A stretch of DNA of 5,880 bases from an uncultured beta proteobacterium (GTDB lineage Bacteria > Pseudomonadota > Gammaproteobacteria > Burkholderiales > Burkholderiaceae_C): assembly GCA_903958915.1 (NCBI GenBank), contig CAJBVC010000063.1, positions 1-5,880 of the forward strand. Reading direction: 5' to 3'. The translations under genes and the position numbers were made by a program. Below the pieces are notes generated by a model. The model had not been told where the DNA came from. It worked only from the letters and a program-made list of their open reading frames with translations, and did not search any database. This document shows, one piece after another, positions 1 through 5,636 of the stretch (position 1 is its first letter; the number at the start of each line of letters is the position of its first letter).

Positions 1-148
1 TCTGGTCGTAGGCCTTGGCAGTGCCGCCAAACTTGGCCGCCATCACCGAGGTGATCGCCGCCGTCAGCGTCGTCTTGCCGTGGTCAACGTGTCCAATCGT
101 GCCCACGTTGACGTGGGGCTTGGTACGTGCGAATTTTTCTTTTCCCAT
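1..148 (-). CDS. tuf: Elongation factor Tu, N-terminal 49 residues (partial, runs off the window)
   Basis: EF-Tu is the cytoplasmic GTPase that delivers aminoacyl-tRNA to the ribosomal A site. The visible N-terminus begins [16 protein letters not shown] and continues into the G1/P-loop GHVDHGKT at residues 19-26, then TTLTAAIT; this is nearly identical to the start of bacterial EF-Tu. The ATG at 148-146 is preceded by GGAG at a 6-nt spacing. Only the beginning of the GTPase domain is present because the window ends at codon 49. It lies 41 bp after tRNA-Thr in a Tyr-Gly-Thr-tuf cluster. That is the tufB-type copy; a second tuf copy in the str operon is common in these bacteria but cannot be seen here. 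It is probably co-transcribed with the tRNAs from the promoter at 524-552. The family identification is essentially certain; which tuf copy it is rests on context. Confidence 0.98.
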   Translation of the reverse strand, partial: MGKEKFARTKPHVNVGTIGHVDHGKTTLTAAITSVMAAKFGGTAKAYDQ

Positions 149-154
149 AATCAG

Positions 155-158
155 CTCC
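155..158 (-). promoter_or_regulatory. Ribosome binding site of tuf
   Basis: On the minus strand GGAG sits 6 nt before the tuf ATG (TCGGAGCTGATTATG). It fixes the tuf start and lies in the 41-bp spacer between the tRNA-Thr CCA end and the coding region. Confidence 0.75.
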
Positions 159-189
159 GAAAAGTGAATAGTTCAAACCATCAAAAACC

Positions 190-264
<75 letters not shown>

Positions 265-300
265 TTCAATCTTGCGCAACCAACAACGACAAACAAACTG

Positions 301-374
301 TGGAGCGGGGTAGGAGAATCGAACTCCTCGCTTTAGCTTGGAAGGCTAAGGTATTACCACTATACGAACCCCGC
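301..374 (-). tRNA. tRNA-Gly(TCC) with CCA encoded
   Basis: The sequence folds into a 74-nt cloverleaf. It has acceptor GCGGGGT/ACCCCGC, D-stem GTAT/ATAC, anticodon stem TTAGC/GCTAA with loop CTTCCAA (anticodon TCC, reading GGA and GGG), T-stem AGGAG/CTCCT with the canonical loop TTCGATT, discriminator T and encoded CCA. It lies 36 bp upstream of tRNA-Thr and 48 bp downstream of tRNA-Tyr in the same orientation, so the three are probably processed from one precursor. Confidence 0.97.
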
Positions 375-422
375 AAAGGCTCGCCTTACAGGCATCGGTC
401 CATTGATCAGCTCATTCATCAC

Positions 423-508
423 TGGTGGAGAGGGCTGGATTCGAACCAGCGTACTCGTAAGAGGGCAGATTTACAGTCTGCTGCCATTAACCACTCGGCC
501 ACCTCTCC
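423..508 (-). tRNA. tRNA-Tyr(GTA) with CCA encoded
   Basis: This is an 86-nt class II tRNA. It has acceptor GGAGAGG/CCTCTCC, anticodon stem GCAGA/TCTGC with loop CTGTAAA (anticodon GTA, reading UAC and UAU), a long variable arm around CCTCTTACGAG as expected for bacterial tRNA-Tyr, T-stem GCTGG/CCAGC with loop TTCGAAT, discriminator A and encoded CCA. It is the first gene of the tRNA-tuf cluster, and its 5' end lies about 15 bp after the proposed -10 box. Confidence 0.98.
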
Positions 509-523
509 TAAGGTGAACCCCGG

Positions 524-552
524 ATTATGCCATGAAGTTCAAGGACTGTCGC
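524..552 (-). promoter_or_regulatory. Probable sigma-70 promoter of the tRNA-Tyr/Gly/Thr-tuf operon
   Basis: On the minus strand a -35 GCGACA (552-547; 4 of 6 matches to TTGACA, with the GACA half intact) is separated by exactly 17 bp from a -10 CATAAT (529-524; 5 of 6 matches to TATAAT). It is followed by the GC-rich stretch CCGGGG. A GC-rich discriminator is typical of stable-RNA promoters under stringent (ppGpp/DksA) control. Transcription would start near 517-518, leaving a leader of only about 10 nt before mature tRNA-Tyr. The call comes from reading the motif and its position; no start site is measured. Confidence 0.6.
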
Positions 553-571
553 GCTAGCAGCGCCGGTTTTT
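551..571 (+). terminator. Small hairpin followed by five T on the plus strand (weak terminator-like)
   Basis: GCGCT-AGC-AGCGC forms a perfect 5-bp stem at 551-563, followed by CGG and TTTTT at 567-571. Read on the plus strand it resembles a short intrinsic terminator, but no plus-strand gene precedes it. On the minus strand, the coding direction here, no T-run follows, so it should not end the ung transcript. Its edge overlaps the proposed -35 box at 547-552. It may be chance or may block antisense transcription. Confidence 0.25.
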
Positions 572-601
572 GTTGAAGTCCAGGAAAATCGCTGACCTTG
601 C

Positions 602-1360
602 TTAGGGGCTTGGTGCTGCGACCGCATGCTCGTCGCGCCACTCCCGCGCACGGGAAAAATGTCCACAACCAATAAACGGCACTGGCGGGCGCAGGGCAGA
701 CAAGGGAGACGGGTGGTTGGCAGTGAGCACCAAGTGGCGCTTTTGATCGATGATTGCGCGTTTGCTTTGGGCGTGGGCGCCCCACAACATGAAGACACAC
801 GGCTGCCCGGTTCGGGATACTTGACCGATGATGGCGTCGGTCAACACCTCCCAGCCTCTTCCGGCATGGCTCGCTGGCTGCCCCTCTTCCACTGTCAGAC
901 AGGTATTTAACAGCAGCACGCCGCGGCGCGCCCAGAGTGTCAGGCTTCCTCCCGGCACTGGAAACGACGGAAACGGGGTTCCCAGATCGCGCTGCAATTC
1001 CTTGAATATGTTGCGCAATGATGGCGGAAGCTGCACGCCCGGCGCCACCGAAAATGCCAACCCCTCTGCCTGACCCCGCCCATGGTAGGGGTCTTGCCCC
1101 AAAATCACCACGCGCACCGCATCGGGAGCAGTCAGCTCCAGGGCGCGAAGCGGGCTCGGAGGAAAAACGACAGCGCCGGCGCCCAAACGGTCCGCTAGAA
1201 ACGTAAGTAGTTCGACTCCTTTATGGGAGGCAAAAAAATCCTGAACCAGACCTTGCCAGCCAGCGGCGACCGGCCAATCCGCCGGGTCAGCTGAGGCCAG
1301 CTGATCCGGCCCCTCGAGGGCGCGGTCGGTTCCCATGTCTGTGGGCTGGGCTTGCGGCAT
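602..1360 (-). CDS. ung: Uracil-DNA glycosylase, family 1
   Basis: Ung removes uracil from DNA (from cytosine deamination or dUMP misincorporation) by cleaving the N-glycosidic bond, starting base excision repair in the cytoplasm. The 252-aa product carries all family-1 signatures: GQDPYH at residues 88-93 with the water-activating Asp90, the uracil-binding stretch LLLNTCLTVEEGQP around Asn152, and the catalytic-His/DNA-intercalation loop HPSPLS at 216-221 (His216), followed by FIGCGHFSRAREW. It is slightly longer than E. coli Ung (229 aa) because of a low-complexity N-terminal lead of about 30 residues. The ATG is 8 bp downstream of the trpC stop with only a weak GAG-like ribosome site; an alternative ATG at codon 9 has no better site. 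It is probably the last gene of the trp transcript, expressed by readthrough. No intrinsic terminator follows on this strand before the tRNA promoter. Confidence 0.97.
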   Translation of the reverse strand: MPQAQPTDMGTDRALEGPDQLASADPADWPVAAGWQGLVQDFFASHKGVELLTFLADRLGAGAVVFPPSPLRALELTAPDAVRVVILGQDPYHGRGQAEGLAFSVAPGVQLPPSLRNIFKELQRDLGTPFPSFPVPGGSLTLWARRGVLLLNTCLTVEEGQPASHAGRGWEVLTDAIIGQVSRTGQPCVFMLWGAHAQSKRAIIDQKRHLVLTANHPSPLSALRPPVPFIGCGHFSRAREWRDEHAVAAPSP

Positions 1361-1368
1361 GGTGCTCG

Positions 1369-2157
1369 TCAGCCAAAAAGCGCTGCAAGCGCCTCACCCG
1401 GCTCGGGCACCCGCATGAAAGCCTCACCCACTAGAAACGCGTTGACCCCAGCAGCCCCCATGCGCAGCACATCGTCCCGCGTCTGAATGCCGCTCTCGGT
1501 GATCAACAACCGGTCGGCAGGCACCTCACGACGCAAACTCAGCGTGGTATCCAGCGACACCTCAAAGGTCTTCAAGTTACGGTTGTTGATGCCCACCAAC
1601 GGCGTCTTCAATCGCAGGGCACGCTCCAGTTCCGCGCCATCGTGCACCTCCACCAACACCGCCATGTCCAGACCCATGGCAATGGCTTCCAGTTCTTTCA
1701 TGTGTGCATCATCGAGGCAGGCGGCAATCAGCAAGACGCAGTCGGCACCCATGGCGCGCGACTCGTAGATTTGGTAGGCGTCCACCATGAAGTCCTTGCG
1801 TAGCACCGGCAACTGGCACGACGCCCGCGCCTGCTTGAGGAAATCCACGCTACCCTGAAAGAACTCCTTGTCAGTAAGCACTGACAAGCACGCAGCACCA
1901 TGCTCTGCATAGCTTTGGGCAATGTCTGCGGGAATAAAGTTTTCCCGGATCACGCCCTTGGACGGGCTGGCTTTCTTGATTTCCGCGATGACCGCGGGCT
2001 TGCCAGCCGCGATTCTGGCACGCAGCGCCCCGACAAAATCCCGTGTTAGCACGCGCGACTCGGCGTCCGCTCGCATGGCCTCGAACGACTTGCGTTTCTT
2101 GGCGGCGGCCACCTCCTGGTGTTTTACTTCCACAATTTGTTGCAGGATATCGCTCAT
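1369..2157 (-). CDS. trpC: Indole-3-glycerol-phosphate synthase
   Basis: TrpC cyclises 1-(2-carboxyphenylamino)-1-deoxyribulose 5-phosphate to indole-3-glycerol phosphate with loss of CO2 and water, the fourth step from chorismate to tryptophan. The 262-aa protein is a monofunctional (beta/alpha)8 barrel without a fused TrpF domain. Recognisable active-site stretches are [11 protein letters not shown] (Glu59, Lys61), LRKDF (Lys121, the usual general acid), VLVEVH (Glu170), GINNRNL (Asn191) and ITESGI (Ser222), with the phosphate-binding end [10 protein letters not shown] at about 238-247. Length and residue set are normal for the family. The start ATG overlaps the trpD stop as ATGA, and GGGAGG lies 9 nt upstream inside trpD (2167-2172), so translation is probably coupled to trpD. 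The isomerase TrpF must be encoded elsewhere. Confidence 0.98.
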   Translation of the reverse strand: MSDILQQIVEVKHQEVAAAKKRKSFEAMRADAESRVLTRDFVGALRARIAAGKPAVIAEIKKASPSKGVIRENFIPADIAQSYAEHGAACLSVLTDKEFFQGSVDFLKQARASCQLPVLRKDFMVDAYQIYESRAMGADCVLLIAACLDDAHMKELEAIAMGLDMAVLVEVHDGAELERALRLKTPLVGINNRNLKTFEVSLDTTLSLRREVPADRLLITESGIQTRDDVLRMGAAGVNAFLVGEAFMRVPEPGEALAALFG

Positions 2158-3206
2158 GTGGCAGTACCTCCCAAAGTCTGGGTCCGCTGCACAAAGGCGG
2201 TTAGCTTCGCCTTGGCCGCTCCTGTTTCGATAGCTGCTTGCGCTAGTCCTATGCCGTCTTGAAGGCTATTTGCCACATTGGCGGCATACAGCGCAGCACC
2301 CGCATTGAGCACCACAATGTCCTTTGGGGCGCCTGCCTGGTTTTCCAATACACCCAGCAACATCGCCCTGGAGTCCTCTGAAGTTGCGACTTTCAACGCG
2401 CGATTGCTGGCCATGACCATGCCAAAGTCCTCCGGGTGAATCTCGTATTCTGTGATGACACCGTCTTTCAGCTCGCCTACCAGGGTCGCAGCCCCCAGGC
2501 TCACTTCGTCCATGCCATCGCGCCCGTACACCACCAGCGCATGCTCGGCCCCCAACCGCTCCAGCGCGCGCACCTGAATGCCGACCAGGTCCGGATGGAA
2601 CACACCCATCAGAATATTCGGTGCACTGGCCGGGTTGGTCAAAGGCCCCAGGATATTGAAAATTGTCTTAATGCCCAACTCACGCCGCACCGGTGCAACG
2701 TTTTTCATGGCCGGGTGGTGATTCGGCGCAAACATAAACCCGATTCCCAGTTCGGCAACACACTGGGCAATGGCAACAGGCGCGAGATTGATATTGGCAC
2801 CCAGCGCCTCCAGCACGTCGGCGCTGCCGCTCTTGCTGCTCACACTGCGCCCACCGTGCTTGCTGACTTTGGCACCCGCCGCGGCGGCCACGAACATGGA
2901 ACAGGTGGAGATATTGAAGGTGTGCGAACCATCGCCACCGGTGCCCACGATGTCCACCAAATGGGTACGATCCGTAATCTCGACCTTGGTTGAAAACTCA
3001 CGCATCACCTCGGCGGCTGCGGCGATCTCACCTATCGTTTCCTTTTTGACGCGCAAACCGGTGATCAGCGCCGCCATCATCACCGGCGACATTTCTCCGG
3101 ACATGATCAGCCGCATCAGATGCAGCATCTCGTCATGAAATATTTCCCGGTGCTCGATGGTGCGCTGCAGCGCTTCCTGCGGAGTGATTTTGCTTGGCGT
3201 GGGCAT
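2154..3206 (-). CDS. trpD: Anthranilate phosphoribosyltransferase
   Basis: TrpD transfers the phosphoribosyl group of PRPP to anthranilate, giving phosphoribosylanthranilate, the second committed step of tryptophan synthesis. The 350-aa product has the helical N-terminal domain (about 1-75) and the nucleoside-phosphorylase-type fold. Diagnostic motifs are the PRPP loop [14 protein letters not shown] (88-101), [15 protein letters not shown] (116-130), the anthranilate-site stretch [16 protein letters not shown] (163-178, including Arg175), [10 protein letters not shown] (183-192) and the metal-binding pair Asp233-Glu234 in GMDEVS. It is a stand-alone TrpD, not fused to TrpG. The ATG is 13 bp after the exporter stop; its ribosome site AAGGA (3216-3220) touches that stop codon. 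Its 3' end overlaps trpC by ATGA, supporting co-translation. Confidence 0.98.
   Translation of the reverse strand: MPTPSKITPQEALQRTIEHREIFHDEMLHLMRLIMSGEMSPVMMAALITGLRVKKETIGEIAAAAEVMREFSTKVEITDRTHLVDIVGTGGDGSHTFNISTCSMFVAAAAGAKVSKHGGRSVSSKSGSADVLEALGANINLAPVAIAQCVAELGIGFMFAPNHHPAMKNVAPVRRELGIKTIFNILGPLTNPASAPNILMGVFHPDLVGIQVRALERLGAEHALVVYGRDGMDEVSLGAATLVGELKDGVITEYEIHPEDFGMVMASNRALKVATSEDSRAMLLGVLENQAGAPKDIVVLNAGAALYAANVANSLQDGIGLAQAAIETGAAKAKLTAFVQRTQTLGGTAT
2167..2172 (-). promoter_or_regulatory. Ribosome binding site of trpC inside trpD
   Basis: GGGAGG lies 9 nt before the trpC ATG in the last codons of trpD. Together with the ATGA stop/start overlap it supports both reinitiation and independent loading of ribosomes on trpC. 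Confidence 0.65.
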
Positions 3207-3219
3207 TTCAGGCGTTCCT

Positions 3220-3951
3220 TTATTGGGAGGGGTTGTCGGTCAAGGCCAGTTTCAGGCCGAAAGCAATGAAGAGAGCGCCTGCCAGTTTGTCCAGCCAACG
3301 AATGATGCCCCCACGCTCCGCCGCTGCGCGGGTCGCTGCCCCCCGAGGGGGAGCATTTTCACCTTGGGGCGGCCCGGCGGTGAAAACTTTGGCGGCACGC
3401 CTGGCCAGCCACGCAGCCGTGGTCGCCCAGCCGAGGTTAACCAACAGGCAGTTGAAATTGAACAGCAGGCCCAGCAGAAAAAATGCCAGCGGCTTGTTGT
3501 GCACGCCAGGGCCGATGAATTGCGGCAAAAACGCCAGAAAGAACAACGCCACCTTGGGGTTGAGTGCATTCGTCCAGAAGCCCTGCAAGAACACTTTTCC
3601 TGTGTCAAATTGGCCCTCAAGCCTTGCTGACTGCGCGGAAGCCGCTTCCAAAACCATAGCACCGTCGGCGCGCGAGAGCAGCAGCCGCACACCCACGTAG
3701 ACCAGGTAAGCGGCGCCCAGCCACTTCAAGGCGGTAAATGCCGCACTGGATGCCACCAGCAGGGCACTGACCCCGATGGTGGCCGCAAAGATGTGCACAA
3801 AAACTCCAGCCGACGTGCCCAGCGCCGCCGCCATGCCGGCACGCTTACCGCTGCGCAGGGCGTTCGAGACGATGTACAGCACGTCCGGCCCCGGCGTGAG
3901 ATTCAGCACGAGGCCGGCGGCGACAAAAAGCAGCAATTGGTCGGTAGACAT
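3220..3951 (-). CDS. LysE/RhtB-family amino-acid exporter with an internal repeat-encoded loop
   Basis: This is an inner-membrane translocator of the LysE/RhtB superfamily, whose members export amino acids such as threonine, homoserine, lysine or leucine. The 243-aa protein has the N-terminal signature NLTPGPD (17-23) followed by [16 protein letters not shown], and the middle motif [20 protein letters not shown] (124-143). Hydrophobic segments lie at roughly 4-24, 40-65, 68-93, 130-147, 153-184 and 219-238. Typical members have about 205-210 residues; the excess is largely a polar Pro/Ala/Gly/Arg-rich stretch at about 193-215 in the loop before the last membrane segment, encoded by the repeat at 3307-3375. 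The frame stays open far upstream inside ltaE, but homology begins at the ATG at 3951-3949, 17 bp after the ltaE stop. No good ribosome site is visible there. Substrate is unknown; the context (threonine aldolase, trp genes) suggests threonine or an aromatic amino acid, but only as inference. Confidence 0.92.
   Translation of the reverse strand: MSTDQLLLFVAAGLVLNLTPGPDVLYIVSNALRSGKRAGMAAALGTSAGVFVHIFAATIGVSALLVASSAAFTALKWLGAAYLVYVGVRLLLSRADGAMVLEAASAQSARLEGQFDTGKVFLQGFWTNALNPKVALFFLAFLPQFIGPGVHNKPLAFFLLGLLFNFNCLLVNLGWATTAAWLARRAAKVFTAGPPQGENAPPRGAATRAAAERGGIIRWLDKLAGALFIAFGLKLALTDNPSQ
3307..3375 (-). repeat. Palindromic GC-rich repeat (Comamonadaceae type) in frame inside the exporter gene
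   Basis: The 69-bp stretch (exactly 23 codons) contains adjacent inverted repeats: CCGC-TGC-GCGG at 3321-3331 and CCCCC-GA-GGGGG at 3340-3351. At its edge an 8-bp pair TTTTCACC/GGTGAAAA (3356-3363 with 3379-3386) encloses GGGC-G-GCCC (3367-3375). On the minus strand it reads GGGCCGCCCC...GCTCCCCCTCGGGGGGCAGC...GTGGGGGC. I recall dispersed intergenic repeats of this form in Comamonadaceae genomes; I could not search for copies, and I saw no second one in this window. It translates without a stop as a polar Pro/Ala/Gly/Arg-rich segment. Boundaries are approximate: the upstream edge may reach 3386. Confidence 0.7.
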
Positions 3952-3968
3952 TGCGTGAGTGCGTGTGT

Positions 3969-5015
3969 TCAGTCCTGAAAAAACTTCTGTATGGTGGCAA
4001 TGGCGTGGTCGATGCCTGCCGCGTCCACGTCGAGGTGCGTCACAAAACGCAGCCGATACAGCCCGTTGGCACGCACCCCGTGGGCGTTCAGGTACGCGAC
4101 CAGTTCGTTTGCGCGTGCCTTGGCCGACTCCACCAGATCGACAAAAACTATATTGGTCTGCGGCGCCTCTACCACCAGGCCAGGCAATCCGCTCAACCCC
4201 TGAGCCAAACGTAGCGCGAGCGCATGGTCCTGGGCCAGACGCCCAACATGGTGGTCCAGCGCATAGCTTGCTGCTGCGGCCAGGAAGCCGGCCTGGCGCA
4301 TGCCGCCGCCTGCCATTTTGCGCACCCGGTGGGCGCGGCCAATCAGTGCCTTGCTGCCGCACAGCGCCGAACCCACCGGCGCACCAAGCCCTTTGCTGAA
4401 GCACACCGAAACACTGTCAAAGCACTGGGCAATGTTCCTCGCCTCCGCCGCCGCTTTCGTGCCATTCTGGGCGGCCTGCGCCACCGCTGCGTTGTAGAGC
4501 CGCGCACCGTCGAGATGACAGGTTAACCCCCGGTCGTGTGCCAGCTTGGTTGCCGCCTGCACATAGTCAAACGGCAGCAGCTTGCCGCCCCAGGTGTTTT
4601 CCAGTGCAAGCAGCCGGCTGCGGGCAAAGTGCGCGTCATCGGGCTTGATGGCGGCTTCAATGTCTTCCAGCGCTAGGGTTCCATCGCTCTGGTGGCTAAG
4701 CGGCTGCGGCTGCACGCTGCCAAACACCGCGCCGCCGCCGCCTTCCCAGCGGTAGGTGTGGGCCATCTGCCCCACGATGTATTCGTCGCCCCGCTGGCAG
4801 TGCGCAAGAATGGCGCACAGGTTGCTCTGGGTTCCGGTGGGCATGAACAGCGCCGCCTCAAACCCCAGCAAGGCCGCGATCTTGTCCTGCAGCGCGTTGA
4901 CGCTGGGGTCATCGCCATATACATCGTCGCCCAGCGGTGCCGCAAACATCGCCTCGCGCATGGCTGGAGTGGGCTGGGTGACGGTGTCGCTACGCAAATC
5001 AACAGTCTTGGTCAA
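3969..5015 (-). CDS. ltaE: Low-specificity L-threonine aldolase (PLP-dependent)
   Basis: The enzyme cleaves L-threonine or L-allo-threonine to glycine and acetaldehyde, and may act on other beta-hydroxy amino acids. The 348-aa product is a fold-type I PLP enzyme of the beta-eliminating lyase family. It has the N-terminal LRSDTVTQPTPAMR, DDVYGDDPSVN (30-40), the cofactor phosphate loop PTGTQSN (59-65), His86 in AHTYRWE (PLP-stacking position), LDGARLYNA with Asp169 and Arg172, and the Schiff-base Lys208 in CFSKGLGAPVGS. The stretch LENTWGGK has Trp-Gly-Gly where E. coli LtaE has His-Asn-Gly, which could affect substrate preference. Translation starts at TTG (5015-5013), fixed by a perfect AGGAG 6 nt upstream; the next in-frame Met is codon 19, inside conserved sequence. 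It follows trpG by 45 bp and precedes the exporter by 17 bp, so it is probably expressed with the trp genes. It could have a related specificity such as phenylserine aldolase. Confidence 0.93.
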   Translation of the reverse strand: MTKTVDLRSDTVTQPTPAMREAMFAAPLGDDVYGDDPSVNALQDKIAALLGFEAALFMPTGTQSNLCAILAHCQRGDEYIVGQMAHTYRWEGGGGAVFGSVQPQPLSHQSDGTLALEDIEAAIKPDDAHFARSRLLALENTWGGKLLPFDYVQAATKLAHDRGLTCHLDGARLYNAAVAQAAQNGTKAAAEARNIAQCFDSVSVCFSKGLGAPVGSALCGSKALIGRAHRVRKMAGGGMRQAGFLAAAASYALDHHVGRLAQDHALALRLAQGLSGLPGLVVEAPQTNIVFVDLVESAKARANELVAYLNAHGVRANGLYRLRFVTHLDVDAAGIDHAIATIQKFFQD

Positions 5016-5021
5016 ATCAGT

Positions 5022-5026
5022 CTCCT
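5022..5026 (-). promoter_or_regulatory. Ribosome binding site that fixes the TTG start of ltaE
   Basis: AGGAG lies 6 nt before TTG (AGGAGACTGATTTG) in the 45-bp trpG-ltaE spacer. With no upstream ATG or GTG in frame, this site is the main support for the non-ATG start. I see no convincing -35/-10 pair in the spacer. Confidence 0.75.
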
Positions 5027-5060
5027 GCGCTTATGTGGCAAGCGTGAGTAGCTACACAAA

Positions 5061-5636
5061 TCATAGCAAAAAGTTCTTCAGCATGGCGTGGCCGTGCTCA
5101 GTGAGTATGGACTCCGGGTGAAACTGCACCCCCTCCAAGCGCACCGCGTCAGGCAACTCGGTGTGCCGCACGCCCATGATTTCACCATCTTCCGTCCAGG
5201 CAGTTATTTTCAGTTGCTTCGGGCAGGTCGCGCGTTCAATGGCCAACGAGTGGTAGCGGTTTACCGTGAATTGCTCAGGCAACCCGGCAAACACTCCTTC
5301 CTGCGTGGTGGTGATGACGCTGGTCTTGCCATGCATCAGCGTCTGCGCCCGCACGATTTTCCCGCCCAGCGCTGCCCCGATGCTCTGGTGCCCCAGGCAG
5401 ACACCCAGAATCGGCAACTTGCCCATGAAATGCCGGATCGCTGCCACCGAGACGCCGGCTTCCGCCGGCGAACAGGGACCGGGCGACACCACCAACCGAT
5501 CCGGATTGCGCTGTGCAATACCATCGATGGTGATTTCATCGTTGCGGAATACCTCGACGTCGGCCCCGAGCTCGCCGAAGTACTGCACGATGTTGTAAGT
5601 GAACGAGTCGTAGTTGTCGATCATCAACAGCTTCAT
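5061..5636 (-). CDS. trpG: Anthranilate synthase component II (glutamine amidotransferase)
   Basis: TrpG hydrolyses glutamine and passes ammonia to TrpE, which converts chorismate to anthranilate, the first committed step of tryptophan synthesis. The 191-aa product is a class I (triad) amidotransferase. It begins [15 protein letters not shown] and has the oxyanion stretch SPGPCSP (51-57), the nucleophile Cys80 in [13 protein letters not shown] (102-106), NRYHSLA (126-132) and the His173/Glu175 pair in QFHPES. The frame extends 23 codons further upstream, but that extension lies inside trpE and is not family-like. The ATG at 5636-5634 has an excellent GAGGAGG site 6-7 nt upstream and overlaps the trpE stop by ATGA. 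Because TrpG and PabA are close relatives and some bacteria share one protein, a second role in p-aminobenzoate synthesis is possible; position next to trpE supports TrpG as the main role. Confidence 0.97.
   Translation of the reverse strand: MKLLMIDNYDSFTYNIVQYFGELGADVEVFRNDEITIDGIAQRNPDRLVVSPGPCSPAEAGVSVAAIRHFMGKLPILGVCLGHQSIGAALGGKIVRAQTLMHGKTSVITTTQEGVFAGLPEQFTVNRYHSLAIERATCPKQLKITAWTEDGEIMGVRHTELPDAVRLEGVQFHPESILTEHGHAMLKNFLL

Noticed and set aside
2436..2993. 185-codon open frame on the plus strand
   Set aside because: It lies entirely antisense to the conserved part of trpD, has no ribosome site or family-like sequence, and is expected from GC-rich codon bias.
3307..3375. CRISPR repeat or rho-independent terminator reading of the palindromic block
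   Set aside because: There is only one copy with no spacers, no T-run follows the hairpins on the minus strand, and the coding frame continues through it.
3952..4404. Upstream extension of the exporter frame to a 394-residue reading frame
   Set aside because: The extra 151 codons lie antiparallel in phase to nothing conserved, are Arg/Pro/Gly-rich, and overlap the well-conserved threonine aldolase on the same strand; LysE/RhtB homology begins exactly at the ATG at 3951.
5016..5060. Possible internal promoter in the trpG-ltaE spacer (CATAAG as a -10)
   Set aside because: No acceptable -35 sequence lies at 16-18 bp, and the gap is short enough for simple co-transcription.
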